Shown: positions 25,415-48,255 of the stretch, piece after piece
How the letters are laid out: every line of letters starts with the position of its first letter
How positions within the stretch are numbered: position 1 is the first letter of the stretch
Origin: Cotesia glomerata
Taxonomy: Eukaryota; Arthropoda; Insecta; Hymenoptera; Braconidae
Length of the DNA: 64,000 bases
Direction: 5' to 3'
Assembly (NCBI RefSeq): GCF_020080835.1
Contig: NC_058163.1
Span: 2,267,318 to 2,331,317, forward strand
Made by a program: the position numbers and the translations under genes
Notes under the pieces: generated by a model
Told to the model about the DNA's origin: nothing
What the model saw: only the letters and a program-made list of their open reading frames with translations
Database searches by the model: none

Positions 25415-26746
25415 AGGCTGCATTCGAAAATGTTTTATCTCTAGATAGATAATTAAAAAATGACCTTGTATCTTGTGAACTATTGACATTTTCAAAAATA
25501 TAAGTTTATCCCGACATTACACTCATCGAAACCTTTTATTTGAGTACCCACATCAATTTTTCATATATTTTATATATTTATATATATGTATATATGAAAA
25601 ATATATGAAATTGCATGTGGGTACTCAAATGAAAGCTCTTGATAAGTGTAACATTAAAATGAGTTTATATCTTAAAAAATGTCATTAATTAGGAAAGCAC
25701 ATTGTATTTTGTCAACTATTGACATTTTTATATATATAAGCTCATCTCGACATTACACTGATCGAGACCTTTCATTTGAGTACCCACATCAATTTTTCAT
25801 ATATTTTATATATTTATATATTTTATATATTTGTATATATGAAAAATATATCAAAAATGCACGTGGGTACTCAAATGAAAGCTCTTGATAAGTGTAACAC
25901 TAAAATGTGTTTATATCTTAAAAAATGTCATTAATTAGGAAATGACATTGTATTTTGTCAACTATTGACATTTTTAAATATATAAGCTCATCTCGACATT
26001 ACACTGATCGAGACCTTTCATTTGAGTACCCACATCAATTTTTCATATATTTTATATATTTATATATTTTATATATTTGTATATATGAAAAATATATCAA
26101 AAATGCACGTGGGTACTCAAATGAAAGTTCTTGATGAGTGTAACATCAAAATGAGTTTATATCTTAAAAAATGTCATTAATTACGAAATGACTTTGTATT
26201 TTGTCAACTAATGATATTTTTAAAGATATAAGGTCATTCCGACGTTACACTCATCGAAACCTTTCATTTGAGTACCCACATCAATTTTTCATATATTTTA
26301 TATATATGTATATATGAAAAATATATCAAAATTGCATGTGGGTACTCAAATGAAAGCTCTTGATGAGTGTAACATTAAAATGAGTTTATATCTTAAAAAA
26401 TGTCAATAATTACGAAATGACTTTGTATTTTGTCAACTAATGATATTTTTAAAGATATAAGCTCATCCCGACATTACACTCTTCGAGACCTTTTATTTGA
26501 GTACCCACATCAATTTTTCATATATTTATATACATTATATATGAAAAATATATCAAAAATACATGTTGATACTCAAATGAAAGCTCTTGATGAGTGTAAC
26601 ATCGGGATGAGCTTATATTTTCAAAAAAGTCAATATTTAAGAAAATACAGAGCAATTTAACTAAATTCATCATTTAATAAAGTAAAATTATATTTATTCA
26701 TATTTCACAAGTCACGGCAGTCACGTAGTGACTGCAAGGTTGCTAG
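25415..26746 (+). mobile_element. Helitron-like non-autonomous element with intact 3' end
   Basis: It starts at the GGCTGCATTCGAAAATG block and carries five palindromic sub-units with AT-rich centres. The 3' end is nearly ideal: stem GCAGTCAC-GTA-GTGACTGC at 26717-26735, AAGGTTG, then CTAG ending at 26746, followed by T. Two overlapping frames rich in SSSRHYT and FEYPH words are translations of the repeat arms. Confidence 0.8.
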
Positions 26747-29152
26747 TATTAAATTAACTATTTTCGAAAAAGAAAAAATTACTATTTCAATGAAAATTAT
26801 TTTAATTATTTTATCAATTTTATAACAAATAAATCAGAAAAAAAAATTGACACGAAGAATTATAAAGAAAAACAAAAAATGCAATATTTTTTAAATAATT
26901 TTTTTGTTAAATAAAATAAAAAATTGTAAAGTAACTCTTAACTTTAATATCATAAGTTTTCAGTGTCATATTTTATTTGTAAAAAGCAGGGCACGAGGTC
27001 ATTTGTTGACAATAATAATATAACTATTATATTCTAAAAAATACTTCCCTATTAATCTATTGTTAACTCATCAACAGTTAGTTGGTTAATTACTAAATAA
27101 TAAACTTTAAATAATAGTCGCACAAAAAAAGTAACAGGATACACTGGGGAGAACAAGACACGAAGAAGGTTACGGCTGCATTATCTGCTAAATCATTGTC
27201 ATTTACCCAAGGTTCATGAAATCAACTTAAGTTTTAGTAAATTTATCATTTTATTTTTAAGTTAAACAATTTTTTTTATTTTAATATATACACGACTCAA
27301 ATTTCTATAACAATAATAAATATTTAGTGTAAATTCAGTATTATAGATTTAGATTAGCTTACGAAATGCAAAAAATCCATTTCACTTGTGACCTTGATAT
27401 TTACACACACTTCTTTTATTTTTAAATAATTTAATTAAACATTTCTCAGATGATAAAGACCAATTTGTTTGAGTTTTAACCTCTTAGCCGGTATTTCTTC
27501 TTTTGGATATTAATTGTGAGTCGAAATTAAAATTTAATTAATCAAATTAAATAATAAATAGTTTATTATATTTATTATTATTAATTTTTGTCAAATAATC
27601 AAAATTGTTACATAAATAACAATCAATAAATATATGACATAATAATTATTTACAATTATTCAGCTCTCAAAAAAAAACATAACTTTAAATAATACTAAAA
27701 TTGAGAAACAGCTGATAATTTTTAGAATTTTTTTTAACAAATAAATTATTTTAAAAATTGTAAATGCAATTTTTAAAAATAATTTTCTAGTTTTTCTTTT
27801 AAATAAAAATTTTTAAAAATTATTAGAAATTTTTTAAAGTATTTTTTTCAAACTTGAAGACATCATACTGAAGTTAGCCGTCAGCTGTTAATTTTTAAAA
27901 TTTTAATGACAGATCAATTACAATAAAAAAATGCTTCTAAAAATTTTCACTTATAATTTTAACATGTAGAATTGTTTAGTTAATTTTTTTTTAACAATTT
28001 AATTGCTATAAAATTCTAAAAAAATTTTTATCATCTTCTGTATCATTTAATTAGCTGTCAAAAAAACATAACTTTACATAATACTAAAATTGATGACATT
28101 AAATTTAGCTGTCACTTAACAATTTTTTAAATTTTATTTAATAAATAAATTATGGCAAAAAAAAATTATTTAAAAAATGGATTTGTAAAAATTTTAATAA
28201 ATTAGAAATGCAATTTTTAAAAAATAATTTTTTTGTTAAAAAAAATTTAAAAAATTGTCAAGTGACAGCTAAATTTAATGTTATCTAAAATTGAGAAACA
28301 GCTGATAATTTTTAGAATTTTTTCAACAAATAAATTATATTTAAAAGTTTAAAAAATGACACTGAAGTTAGCCGACGTCTAAAAATTTTTTATTAATTAA
28401 ATTACAACTAAAAAGATATTTCTATTTCTAAAAAATTGCACTTATAGTTTTTTAAGTTTTTTATATGTGAAATTTTTTTTTTTTATTTTTAAATTAAAAT
28501 TTTTTCAAAAAAAAATTTCGAACTGTCGACTAACTTCATTTTCATTTTAAAAATTATAAATGCAATTTTTTAAAAATAATTTTTTAGTTTATTTTTAAAT
28601 ACAAATTGTTAAAGTATTTTTTTCATACTGACAGATGTCAGCTAGCTTCAGTATCACAATTAAAAAAATTACTAGGAATTTAAATTGCGCGCTTTAATTT
28701 TTCAACCAATAAGAAACCAGAGAACACATTTTTGCGATAATTCGATACTTGGTTAATTTCACGCTTATTTTAATTTCATTTCTTTTAATTTAGAGGTTTA
28801 AGTTGAAAATTAAGTTAGCCGACATTTTTAATTTTTTGATTTTTTTAAATTATTAAATTAGAACTAAAAAATATTTTTTTTTTAATTTTACTTACAGTTT
28901 ATTAAGTTTTACAAAAGTGAAAATTTTTTTATATTATTTTGTAATTATTTTTTCAACTAAAAAAAATTCTAAAAATTTTTGAATGTCGGCTAATTTAATT
29001 TTCAAAGGATCAAGTGTTACAACATAACTCAAACAAATTGGTCTTTATCACCTGAAATATATTTAATTAAGTAATTTAAGACCTGAACTATTTAAATTAT
29101 AAATTTAAAAATAGTTTCTTTTTCTTTTATTTTATCAGATTTTCATTTTTAA
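26747..29152. repeat. Intergenic region with degenerate AT repeats
   Basis: No gene recognised between the Helitron-like element and the 3' end of the Fuseless gene. From about 27.7 kb the same AGTTAGCCGACAT / TAATTTTTAGAATTTTTT words as in 10.3-12.3 kb recur in both orientations. An AATAAA on the minus strand at 29126-29131 is a good poly(A) signal for the Fuseless gene, about 22 bases past its stop. Confidence 0.45.
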
Positions 29153-39398
<10,246 letters not shown>

Positions 39399-42300
39399 TT
39401 CCCAATTTTATTTTTATCGCAATTTTTAGCTTTGATTTATTTCTTTTTTAATTATTACAACAATTCCATAGTTGGGTTTTTTCGTATTTAAAACTCGGCA
39501 ATTTTTATCTCGATTTTGAAATTGAGACGAGCAATTTAGATATCATTTTTTATTGTCTTCTTGGTAGAGGATTAAGTTATTTCGGTAAGCCGGTTGTTTA
39601 GACATTTGAATTTATTTGTTTATTTTTTTTTTTTTTCACTCAAATTTGCCGGAACATTATTACACTTTTGTAATTTTTTATTTACACTTTTTTTATTTAT
39701 TATTACTGGAATATTTTTATTGATAATTTTTTCAAGTACTTTTTTAATTAAAAATTTAAAAAGGTTATCTTAGACTTTAATTAAATTTTTATTTATTTTT
39801 TTTTTAATAAACAATTTTTTTTTAATAAAAAAATTTTTTTTTATAATTTTTAACTCTTATTTAAAATTTAAAATTTTTGATAAAAATTATCTTATTTTTT
39901 AATGAAAAAAATTATTTTTTTTTTAATAAAAAATTTTTTTTTTAATAAAAACAAATTTTTTTTCAATAAAAAAAATTTTTTATACTTTTGAACTATTGTT
40001 TAAAATTTTTAATAGAAATTAAAATTTATCTTATATTTTTTAATGAAAAAAAAATATTTTTTTTTAATAAAAAAAATTTGTTTTATTCTTTTTAACTTTT
40101 ATTTAAAATTTAAAATTTTTTGGTAAAAATTTAAAATTATCTTTTATTTTTTAATGAAGAAACATTTTTTTTTTAATAAACAATGTTTTTTTTTTAATAA
40201 AAAAATTGTTTTTTAATTAACAATTTTTTTTTAAATAAAAATAAATTTTTTTTTATGAAAAAAATTTTTTTTTTATACTTTTTAAATTTTATTTAAAATT
40301 TTAAATTTTTGATGAAAATTAAATTTATTTTTTAATAAACAATTTTTTTTAGTAAAAAAAAAATTTTTTTATACTTTTTAGCTTTTATTTAAATTTTTAA
40401 TTTTTGATGAAAATTAAATTTATTTTTTTTAATAAACAATTTTTTTTTAATAGAAAAAATTTTTTTTCAATAAAAAAAATTTTTTTTTTATACTTTTTAA
40501 CTTTTATTTAAAATTTAAAATTTTTGATAAAAATGAAAATTTATCTTATATTTTTAATTAAACAATTTTTTTTTTAACAAACAAATTGTTTTCAATACAA
40601 AAATTGTTTTTATATTTTTTAACTTTTATTTAAAATATTAAATTTTTTATCAAAATTAAAATTTATCTTATATTTTTTAATAAACAATTTTTTTTTTAAT
40701 AACCAAAATTTTTTTTCACTAAAAAAATTTTTTTTATACTTTTTAACTCATTAAAAATTCAAAATTTTTGATAAAAATAAAAATTGATCTTGAAAAAAAA
40801 ATAATACTCAACAAGAAGTGAACACTTTCTAAAATACCAATTTAAAAAAACTAATTATCAAATTAAATTTTTTATTAAAAAATTACCAAGTGATGAAACA
40901 AATTACTCAATTAAAAATATTCACAAAATTATATCATTTTAAAAACAGGCATTTTAAAATAATAACAACAGGTCGTTTTAAAACAAAAAAAAAAATATAA
41001 AATAATAAAAAACTGGCACTTTTTAACAAACAAACTTAGATAAAAAAAAAAATAGTAAAAAAAAAAGAAAAAAAAATAAAAAGTAAACGATTTGGAAACA
41101 ATTGGGTATTGGTAACCAGGTCGAGCAACGAGTGAATGAGTACTGGATCCCTTCGGCAAGTGCTATCTTTTATCAAGCTTAACCGTACCAAGCTACCACG
41201 GGGCCATAACCAATACTAATATACAAATATATACTAATACTAATACTAATAGTACTAATACTAGAGACGAGTTGTACGAGAGACTGGTTGTCATCTCATC
41301 GGTACACACAACTATTTCAATACTTGAACAACTTGAACATCGTTATTACACACCGAGTTAATACACCGGTAAAAATTTTACTGAGGGAGATGGAAATTGT
41401 TTATGAAATAATTGTAACAAGTGAGATAACAGATGCGTTCCCCTTCGTTCTATCTTTAATTACGATTTAAAGCTCCTACCAGCTCCTAAATCCTTTTAGC
41501 TTTGCTGGCTAATCACGGACCAAGATTTTCTTACCTTGGTAAGGTATATTAATTTAATTATTTATTTGTTGATTTTTTATTCTTATCTTCTTTTTTAGAT
41601 ACAGACTCTTTCTTCAGAAGATGTTTTTTTTTTTTTTAAAGAATTTTTATCGGCTGAAAGTAATTAGTCTGTCGGTCATTTTAATTTTTATCATCAATTC
41701 ATTCATATTTATATTTTTAAAATTATTAATGATATTAATTTTAGCAGTCACTTGATTATTTTTTAATTTTATTTAACAAGAAAATTTTTTCTAAAAAATT
41801 ATTATTAAAAAATTGCATTTTTGATTTATTAAAATTTATTTATCAAAAAAATTTGTTTTAAAAAATTGCATTTTTATTTTTTTTAATTTTATTCAACAAA
41901 AAAATTAGTTTTAAAAAATTGCATTTTTTAATTTTATGTAATAAGAAAATTTTTTCTAAAAAATTATCACAAAAAAATTGCATTTTTTAATTTTATTTAA
42001 CACAAAAATTTCTTCTAAAAAATTTGTTTTTAAAAATTGCATTTTTTAATTTTATTTAACAAGAAAATTTTTTCTATAAAATTATTACTTAAAAATTCCA
42101 TTTTTAATTTTATTCAACTAAAAAATGTAACATTTAACAAAAAAAATCCTAACCAATAAAAATATTCCCATTTTTTCGGGGAGTCCCGGACCCCAGCGCC
42201 ATCTACCGTAAATTTTTCTAACTAAATCTTCAATTTTGCCCAAAAAATAATTTAAAAAAATTGTACTTTTAATTTTTTTTAATTTCTACATATCAATTTT

Positions 42301-43631
42301 TTTTCCATATTTTATTTGTTAAAATTATAAAATAACTGCTAAATAAATCTCATTAATATCTATAATAGTTTTTGTATAAAAAAATTATAAACATTTGTTT
42401 TTTTTCGAGCGCGGAACCAAAATGATTCCTCAAGCTTTTTCATGAAATTTGCAATATTTCAATCTAAAAATTTATTTCTTCTCAATTTTAAGTCCAATAT
42501 TTAAAATTTTATTAATATTTTACCAAAAATTAATCTAATTTTCTCAATAATCATCAAAATAACTCTTCTTAAACAAAACTCACTCTTAACCTCAAAAAAC
42601 TTCCCATTTTTCCGGGGAATCCCAGAGCTTGGCGCCATCTACCTTAAACTTTTTCAACTAAATTTATCCCGCCAAAAAATAATTTTTAAAAATTGTATTT
42701 TTAATTTTTTTTGAATTTCTCAATATGAATTTTATTTTTTCATAATTTATTTGTTAAAAAAATTTAAAAAATAATCAAATATTTGCTAAATTAATTTTCA
42801 TAAATAATTATACTTATTGAAAAACAATTTTTTAAATAATAAGTAAAGATTTTTAATTCTTCTTCTTATTCTTTATTTTTTGTTATTTCTTCTTTGCAAG
42901 TTTCATTATTTTCACTTAAATTTTTGACATTTAAATAAAAATTCTATTTTTCTTGATCTTACTGAAAAAATATTAATTTTTTATTTATTTATTTGATTAT
43001 TCAATTAATTATTTATTTATTCATTTTTAATTCTTATCTAATTAATTTACAGACTTTTCAAAAAATATTTTTTTTGAGGGAGTTTAAAAAAAAAAAAGTT
43101 TATTCCTAATGTATATAACTCAAATTTGTGACAAATACAACAAATTAATAGCAAATTTTAAATTTTATGCTACTAACCACTAGTGAAGAAATATTAAAAC
43201 AAATTTTTTTAAATATGATCTTTTTTTTTTAATTAATTAATTAATTTTACTAAAAAATAAAATTTAAGGAAATTATTGAAAAACGAATTTTTAATTATTT
43301 TATTAATGAAATTAAAAATGATTTTTATTAAAAGAAGAAATATTAAAAAATAAATAATTAATAAGTAAAAATTGAAAACTCGAAAATTAAAAATAAATAA
43401 AACACCTTGAAAAATAATGAGTGGCATTTCCTGTGAATAAAAACCGCGTCTTTGTATAACAATAATAATCAGACGCTTTTTGTCAGTCAATTAAGCTCGA
43501 GTTTCAACAATCTTCTCACCTTGGTCTGTCGTTACACTCAATTTTTAATCAATTTACTTATAAATAAGCTATTTAGTTTTTTCTATACTGTAAACCAATT
43601 TAAAATATTTAAAATAATTATTCTCTCCCAC
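39399..43631. other. Gene-free region between the two Fuseless exon clusters
   Basis: 39.65-40.80 kb is about ten degenerate tandem copies of a 100-120 bp A/T unit (CTTTTTAACTTTTATTTAAA, AATTTTTGATAAAAATT, TTTTTTAATAAACAATTTTT). 41.09-41.50 kb is a GC-richer island (AGGTCGAGCAACGAGTGAAT, CAAGCTACCACGGGGCCATA) that may be the promoter or 5' UTR of the 39398 transcript. 41.75-42.80 kb holds A/T repeats with two copies of a segment containing GGCGCCATCTACC (at about 42.20 and 42.63 kb), a third being at about 50.51 kb. No exon with a WRG motif lies here on either strand. Confidence 0.45.
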
Positions 43632-45451
43632 CTTGCGATATCTCGTTGGGAATTTAAAAATACTGGTTGGTATATCCGCGACTACGATTAAAGGTGGCGC
43701 CAATAAATTTCTGCTGCATCTCAGGATCAACAGGACACTCAGCAGAAAAATTGTCACTACTGAAACAGTCCTTTTAATAATAAATATTAAAGTTTACTTT
43801 AATTTTTGTAATTAGGTAGATTTTTCCTGAAAATATTAGTCTGATAAAAAAAGTTTTGTATGAAAAATTTGTGGAAAATTTAATTTTCTAAAAGAAATTT
43901 TTCTTATGATTTTTTTTATAAGCTCATCCCGGTGTTACACTCATCGAGACCTTTCATTTGAGCACCCACATCAATTTTTCATATATTTCATATATTTATA
44001 TATTTCACAAATACGATATATATAAAATATATAAAAAATACCATGTAGGTACTTAAATGAAAGCTCTTGATAAGAGTAATATCGGGATGAGCTTATATCT
44101 TTAAAAATGTCAATAATTAAGAAATGACCTTGTATTTTGTGAACTATTGACATTTTTAAAGATATAAGCTCACCCCGATATTACACTCATTGAGACCTTT
44201 CATTTGAGTACCCACATCAATTTTTCATATATTTCATATATTTATATATACTATATATATATGTATATATGAGAAATATATAAAAAATCCATGTGGGTAC
44301 TCAAATGAAAGCTCTCGATGAGTGTAACCTCGGAATGAGCTTATATTTTAAAAATATATATTATATATATGTATATATGAGAAATATATAAAAAATGCAT
44401 GTGGGTACTCAAATGAAAGCCTTCAATGAATGTAACATGAAGATGAGCTTATATCTTAAAAAACATCAATATTTAAGAAAATACAGTGCAATTTAACAAT
44501 ATTAATTATTTAATAAAGCAAAATTTTATTTATTAATCTTTCAATTTTGTGCAAAAAAATTGTTCTTCTTTGGCATTTGTCACTTAGTATAATTAATAAA
44601 TTACTTACCATTCATTTTCACCCATCATTGAACTCAAGACAATCCAACCCCCTCGCCACTGCATGTTACATGTCACACTGAATATATATGTATACAGCAG
44701 TCTCACAAAGTGATACCCCGCGCGTCCAATTGGGTTTGAGTTTCGCCATATTACCGCAAAATAATAATGCAATAATTCTCTAGATAATACAAATATAAGA
44801 TGCAAACCCGTGCCGATTATAAAACAAACCAGACCAGAAAACCTGAAAGCAAAAAAATAAAAATTTTTCCATGATAATAAATCGCTCATTAGATAAAAAG
44901 CGTATTGTATTGATTATTCTATTCTTGTTCTTCCACAAATCAACGTCATCTTGATTTATTACAATCATGATTAAATTGGAATTAATTATTATAATACTCA
45001 CGGCATTTCATATAAATCCATTAAATTCCAAACTCCTCTCCAGTGACCAATTACTAGCGGGCCAATTATTAAACAAGAAATTACTGAATCTGCTATTGGT
45101 AAAGTGCGCTTTTTTTTAATTTTTTTTGTTATTTTTAGTTTTTCTTCATTCAAGTTTTCTTTCTAAAAAAAAATTTATAATTAATAATTAATGCATATTC
45201 ATATTTTTAGAATAATTGATTATACACTGATAGATTTATGAGCTATTAATGATTTAATTTATATTATTAAGAGAATAATCAATTTATGATAATAAGATTT
45301 AGGCTACATACAAAAATGTTTTATCTCTACATACATAATTGAGAAATTACCTTATATCTTGTGAAATATTGACATTTTTGAAAATATAAGCTCATCCCGA
45401 TGTAACACTCATCAAGACATTTCATTTGAGTACCCACATTAATTTTTCATA

Positions 45452-45496
<45 letters not shown>

Positions 45497-46661
45497 TATA
45501 TATATATATATATATATATCAAAACTGCATGTGGGTATTCAAACGAAAGCTTTTAATGAGTGTAACATCGGGATGAGCTTATATCTTAAAAAATGTCAGT
45601 AGTTAAGAAATGACCTTGTATCTTGTGAATTATTGATATTTTTAAAGATATAAGATCATCCTAATGATACACTTATCAAGACCTTTCATTTGAATACCCA
45701 CACCAATTTTTCATATATTTTATATATGAATATATGAAAAATGGTTACGTGCGTTAATATCCCCGGACAAAATATCCCCGCGACAAAATATCCCCGGACA
45801 AAATTCTTAAAAATATAAAAATTCATCAATAATAATTTGAAAATTAATCTTAACATTATTTCTTTAGTGTGTTTGTGTGTTTATTAAAAATTAAACCAAC
45901 AAAAACGCGGGGATATTTTGTCCGGGGATATTAACGCGTGTCACTATGAAAAATATATCAAAAATGCATGTGGGTATTCAAATGAAAGCTATTGATGAGT
46001 GTAATATCGAGATGAGCTTATATCTTAAAAAATGTCAATAGTTACGAAATAACCTTGTATTTTGTGAACTATTGAAATTCTTAAAGATATAAGCTCATCC
46101 CGCCATTGCACTCATCAAGACCTTTCATTTAAGTACCCACATCAATTTTTCATATATTTCATATATTTATATATATTATACATATAAATATATGAAAAAT
46201 ATATCAAAAATTCATGTGGGTATTCAAATGGAAGCTTTTGATGAGTGTAACATCAAGATGAGCTTATATCTTAAAAAATGTCAATAGTTAAGAAATGACC
46301 TTGTATTTTGTGAACTATTGACATTCTTAAAGATATAAGCTCATCCCGACATTGCACTCATCAAGACGTTTCATTTGAATACCCACATCAATTTTTCATA
46401 TATTTCATATATTTATATATATTATATATATAAATATATGAAAAATATATCAAAAATGCATGTGGGTATTCAAATGGAAGCTTTTGATGAGTGTAACATC
46501 AAGATGAGCTTATATCTTTAAAAATGTCAATAATTAAGAAATGACCTTGTATTTGGTAAACTATTAACATTTTTAAATATATAAGCTCATTCTGATGTTA
46601 CACTCATTGAGACCTTTTATTTGAGTACACACATCATTTTTTCATATATTTTATATATTTA

Positions 46662-46721
<60 letters not shown>

Positions 46722-47455
46722 TTATAAAAAATATATAAAAAATGCATGTGGGTACTCAAATGAAAGCTCTTGATGAGTGTAACATCGGGATGAGCTTATA
46801 TCTCTAAAAATGTCAATAGTTAAGAAAGTACAGTCCAATTTAACAAAATTCATTTTTCAATAAAGCAAAATTTTATCTATTTATAGATCACCCGTCAGTC
46901 ACATAGTGACTGCAAGGTTGCTAATTTATTTGAAGACAATTATTTAATTTATTAAATTTCAATAAATATTCATTTGGGAGGAAAGTTCATTCATTAATAG
47001 TTAATAAGTATTAGATGATCGTTTAATAAATAATTTATCAACTGTTAATGTATATTTATTAAACCTAATGATTTTTAAAAATCATTTATTAAAAAATTGC
47101 ATTTTTAATTTTATTTAACAAAAAATTTTGTTCTAAAAATTGGTTTTCAAATAACTTAAATCTTCTAATTTTTTAAAATTTATTTTTAAAAAATTTCTTT
47201 AATTTTTTTAAATTTCAAAAAATCAATTTTTTCCGCCATAATTTATTTGTTAAAAAAATTATAGAATAATCAAATAAATTCATAAATTATACTTACATGT
47301 GAAAGACAATTTTTAAAATGATAAGTAAAAACTTTCAAATTTTCTTCCTCTTCTTCTTCTTCTTTGATTTTTTCTTCTTTATTATTTTCCGTTTCCTCTT
47401 CAATACAACTCTCATTATTTTCACATAAATTTTTGACATTTAAATCACAACTCAT
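43632..47455 (-). CDS. Second Fuseless-like exon cluster, N-terminal half only
   Basis: Four minus-strand exons: 47455-47297, 45162-45002, 44842-44609, 43770-43632, joining in frame (splice phases 0, 2, 2) for 231 codons. The first codes for a highly acidic leader starting MSCDLNVKNL with a Glu-rich run. The others code for two W-R-G-x-W modules: HWRGVWNLMDLY, then MQWRGGWIVLSS, followed by LRCSRNLLAPPLIV, which aligns with the four-helix first half encoded by the single exon 38820-39398 (IRNISAPPFSL). The last exon ends at AAG before GTGGGA in phase 0, exactly as that exon does. No C-terminal half follows before 39.4 kb. So it is either an alternative 5' half spliced to the exons at 36449, 31477 and 29153 (about 450 aa in total), or a truncated tandem duplicate. 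Confidence 0.7.
43915..44536 (+). mobile_element. Helitron-like repeat copy in Fuseless-like intron
   Basis: A truncated copy starting inside the ATAAGCTCATCCCG block and ending AAAGCAAAATTTTATTTATT, 70 bp from the donor of exon 44609-44842. It contains two to three palindromic sub-units. A 60-codon frame in it is a translation of the repeat arms. Confidence 0.6.
45270..46924 (+). mobile_element. Helitron-like element with 3' hairpin and nested insertion
   Basis: Five or so palindromic sub-units, two with long AT tracts. The 3' end has stem CAGTCAC-ATA-GTGACTG at 46896-46912, CAAGGTTG, then CTAA ending at 46924, followed by T. CTAA instead of CTAG still fits the Helitron CTRR rule. A 203-bp TIR element is inserted at 45743-45945. 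Confidence 0.78.
45743..45945. mobile_element. 203-bp TIR element, 9-bp target duplication (Mutator-like)
   Basis: The arms are GCGTTAATATCCCCGGACAA then AATATCCCCGCG on the left and the exact reverse complement on the right, with a unique AT-rich middle. ATGAAAAAT flanks it on both sides (45734-45742 and 45946-45954), a 9-bp target duplication lying in a Helitron-like arm that is uninterrupted elsewhere. A 9-bp duplication fits Mutator-like elements. It has no coding capacity. Confidence 0.75.
46925..47060. repeat. Fragment of ACTGATAGAAGG TIR family
   Basis: Starts TTTATTTGAAGACAATTATT and continues with GTTAATAAGTATT-type words as in the family's interior (compare 2.70-2.85 kb). Both ends are missing. 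It directly follows the Helitron-like 3' end, so the Helitron probably inserted into it. Confidence 0.45.
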
Positions 47456-48255
47456 TGCAATTTTATTATTCTTGATCTTAACAGTGTCAAGAGTAAAGTA
47501 CTAATGAAACAATTCAATAAACGAAGAGCTTGTTTAAAACAAATTAAAAAGTGGGAGATTAGAATTAAAAAATAATATTTCTTCTTACGCTTGCGCGACT
47601 TATTTAAACCAAGGGTAATTTATTCGGAATAATAATAATAATAATGAATTCTTTATCGATTAATTAAAATAGATTATAAATTATTTACTTAAAACAACTT
47701 CCTTAGGTGATAATTATAATTAATAATAAAAATAAATATATTATTGCGCAAGTTTTATAATTTTACGGTAAATATTTGCGGTAATTAAAATATACTTATT
47801 TTAGATTAATTTATATAACAAAACCTTGGGAGTTAATTTTTAGGACTCGGATTATAATAAATAAATTAATTTACATTTTTTAACAATTAAATTTTTAATA
47901 AATGTTATATATATACAAGGTGCAATAATATGAAAGTGAAATAATCACTTTTAATATACGAATACATTTATCAATAATAACATATTTTTTTTTTATTAAT
48001 TGTAAATTTTTAATAAAGGGATGTAATTGATTTTTTTCAAGAAAATTAATCAGTACAATTTTTTAGAGGATTTAATTTTCTATAAAAAAATATTATTTTA
48101 AATTTTTTTTGTTCAAAGGGTCATTCTAAATGATAATTTAAAAAAAAAAAATTTTTTTTTTTATTTTACTTTCTTCGAAAGTAAAATTCATGAATATTAT
48201 AAAATTTGAATCTTAATTTTGGCATTCAAGCGAAAATATTATACAGAAAAAAAAA
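47456..48255 (-). promoter_or_regulatory. Upstream region of the 43.6-47.5 kb Fuseless-like exons
   Basis: 800 bp upstream of the ATG at 47455, AT-rich, with one slightly GC-richer spot (CTTACGCTTGCGCGACTTAT at about 47584). It may hold the promoter, but I see no defined core element. Confidence 0.25.

Noticed and set aside
25440..26700. Regularly spaced repeats reminiscent of a CRISPR array
   Set aside because: Units are palindromic, of variable spacing, AT-rich and dispersed over many loci in a eukaryotic context; they end in a Helitron-type terminus.
40929..41470. Two short frames in the GC-richer island upstream of the Fuseless first exon
   Set aside because: Phe/Lys runs from homopolymers and no family resemblance; the island is more likely promoter or 5' UTR.
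43390..43500. Possible small exon coding EMPLIIFQ between TTCACAG and a GTGTTT donor, downstream of the second Fuseless-like cluster
   Set aside because: The GTGTTT donor is weak, there is no W-R-G-x-W motif, and it does not align with the next Fuseless exon.
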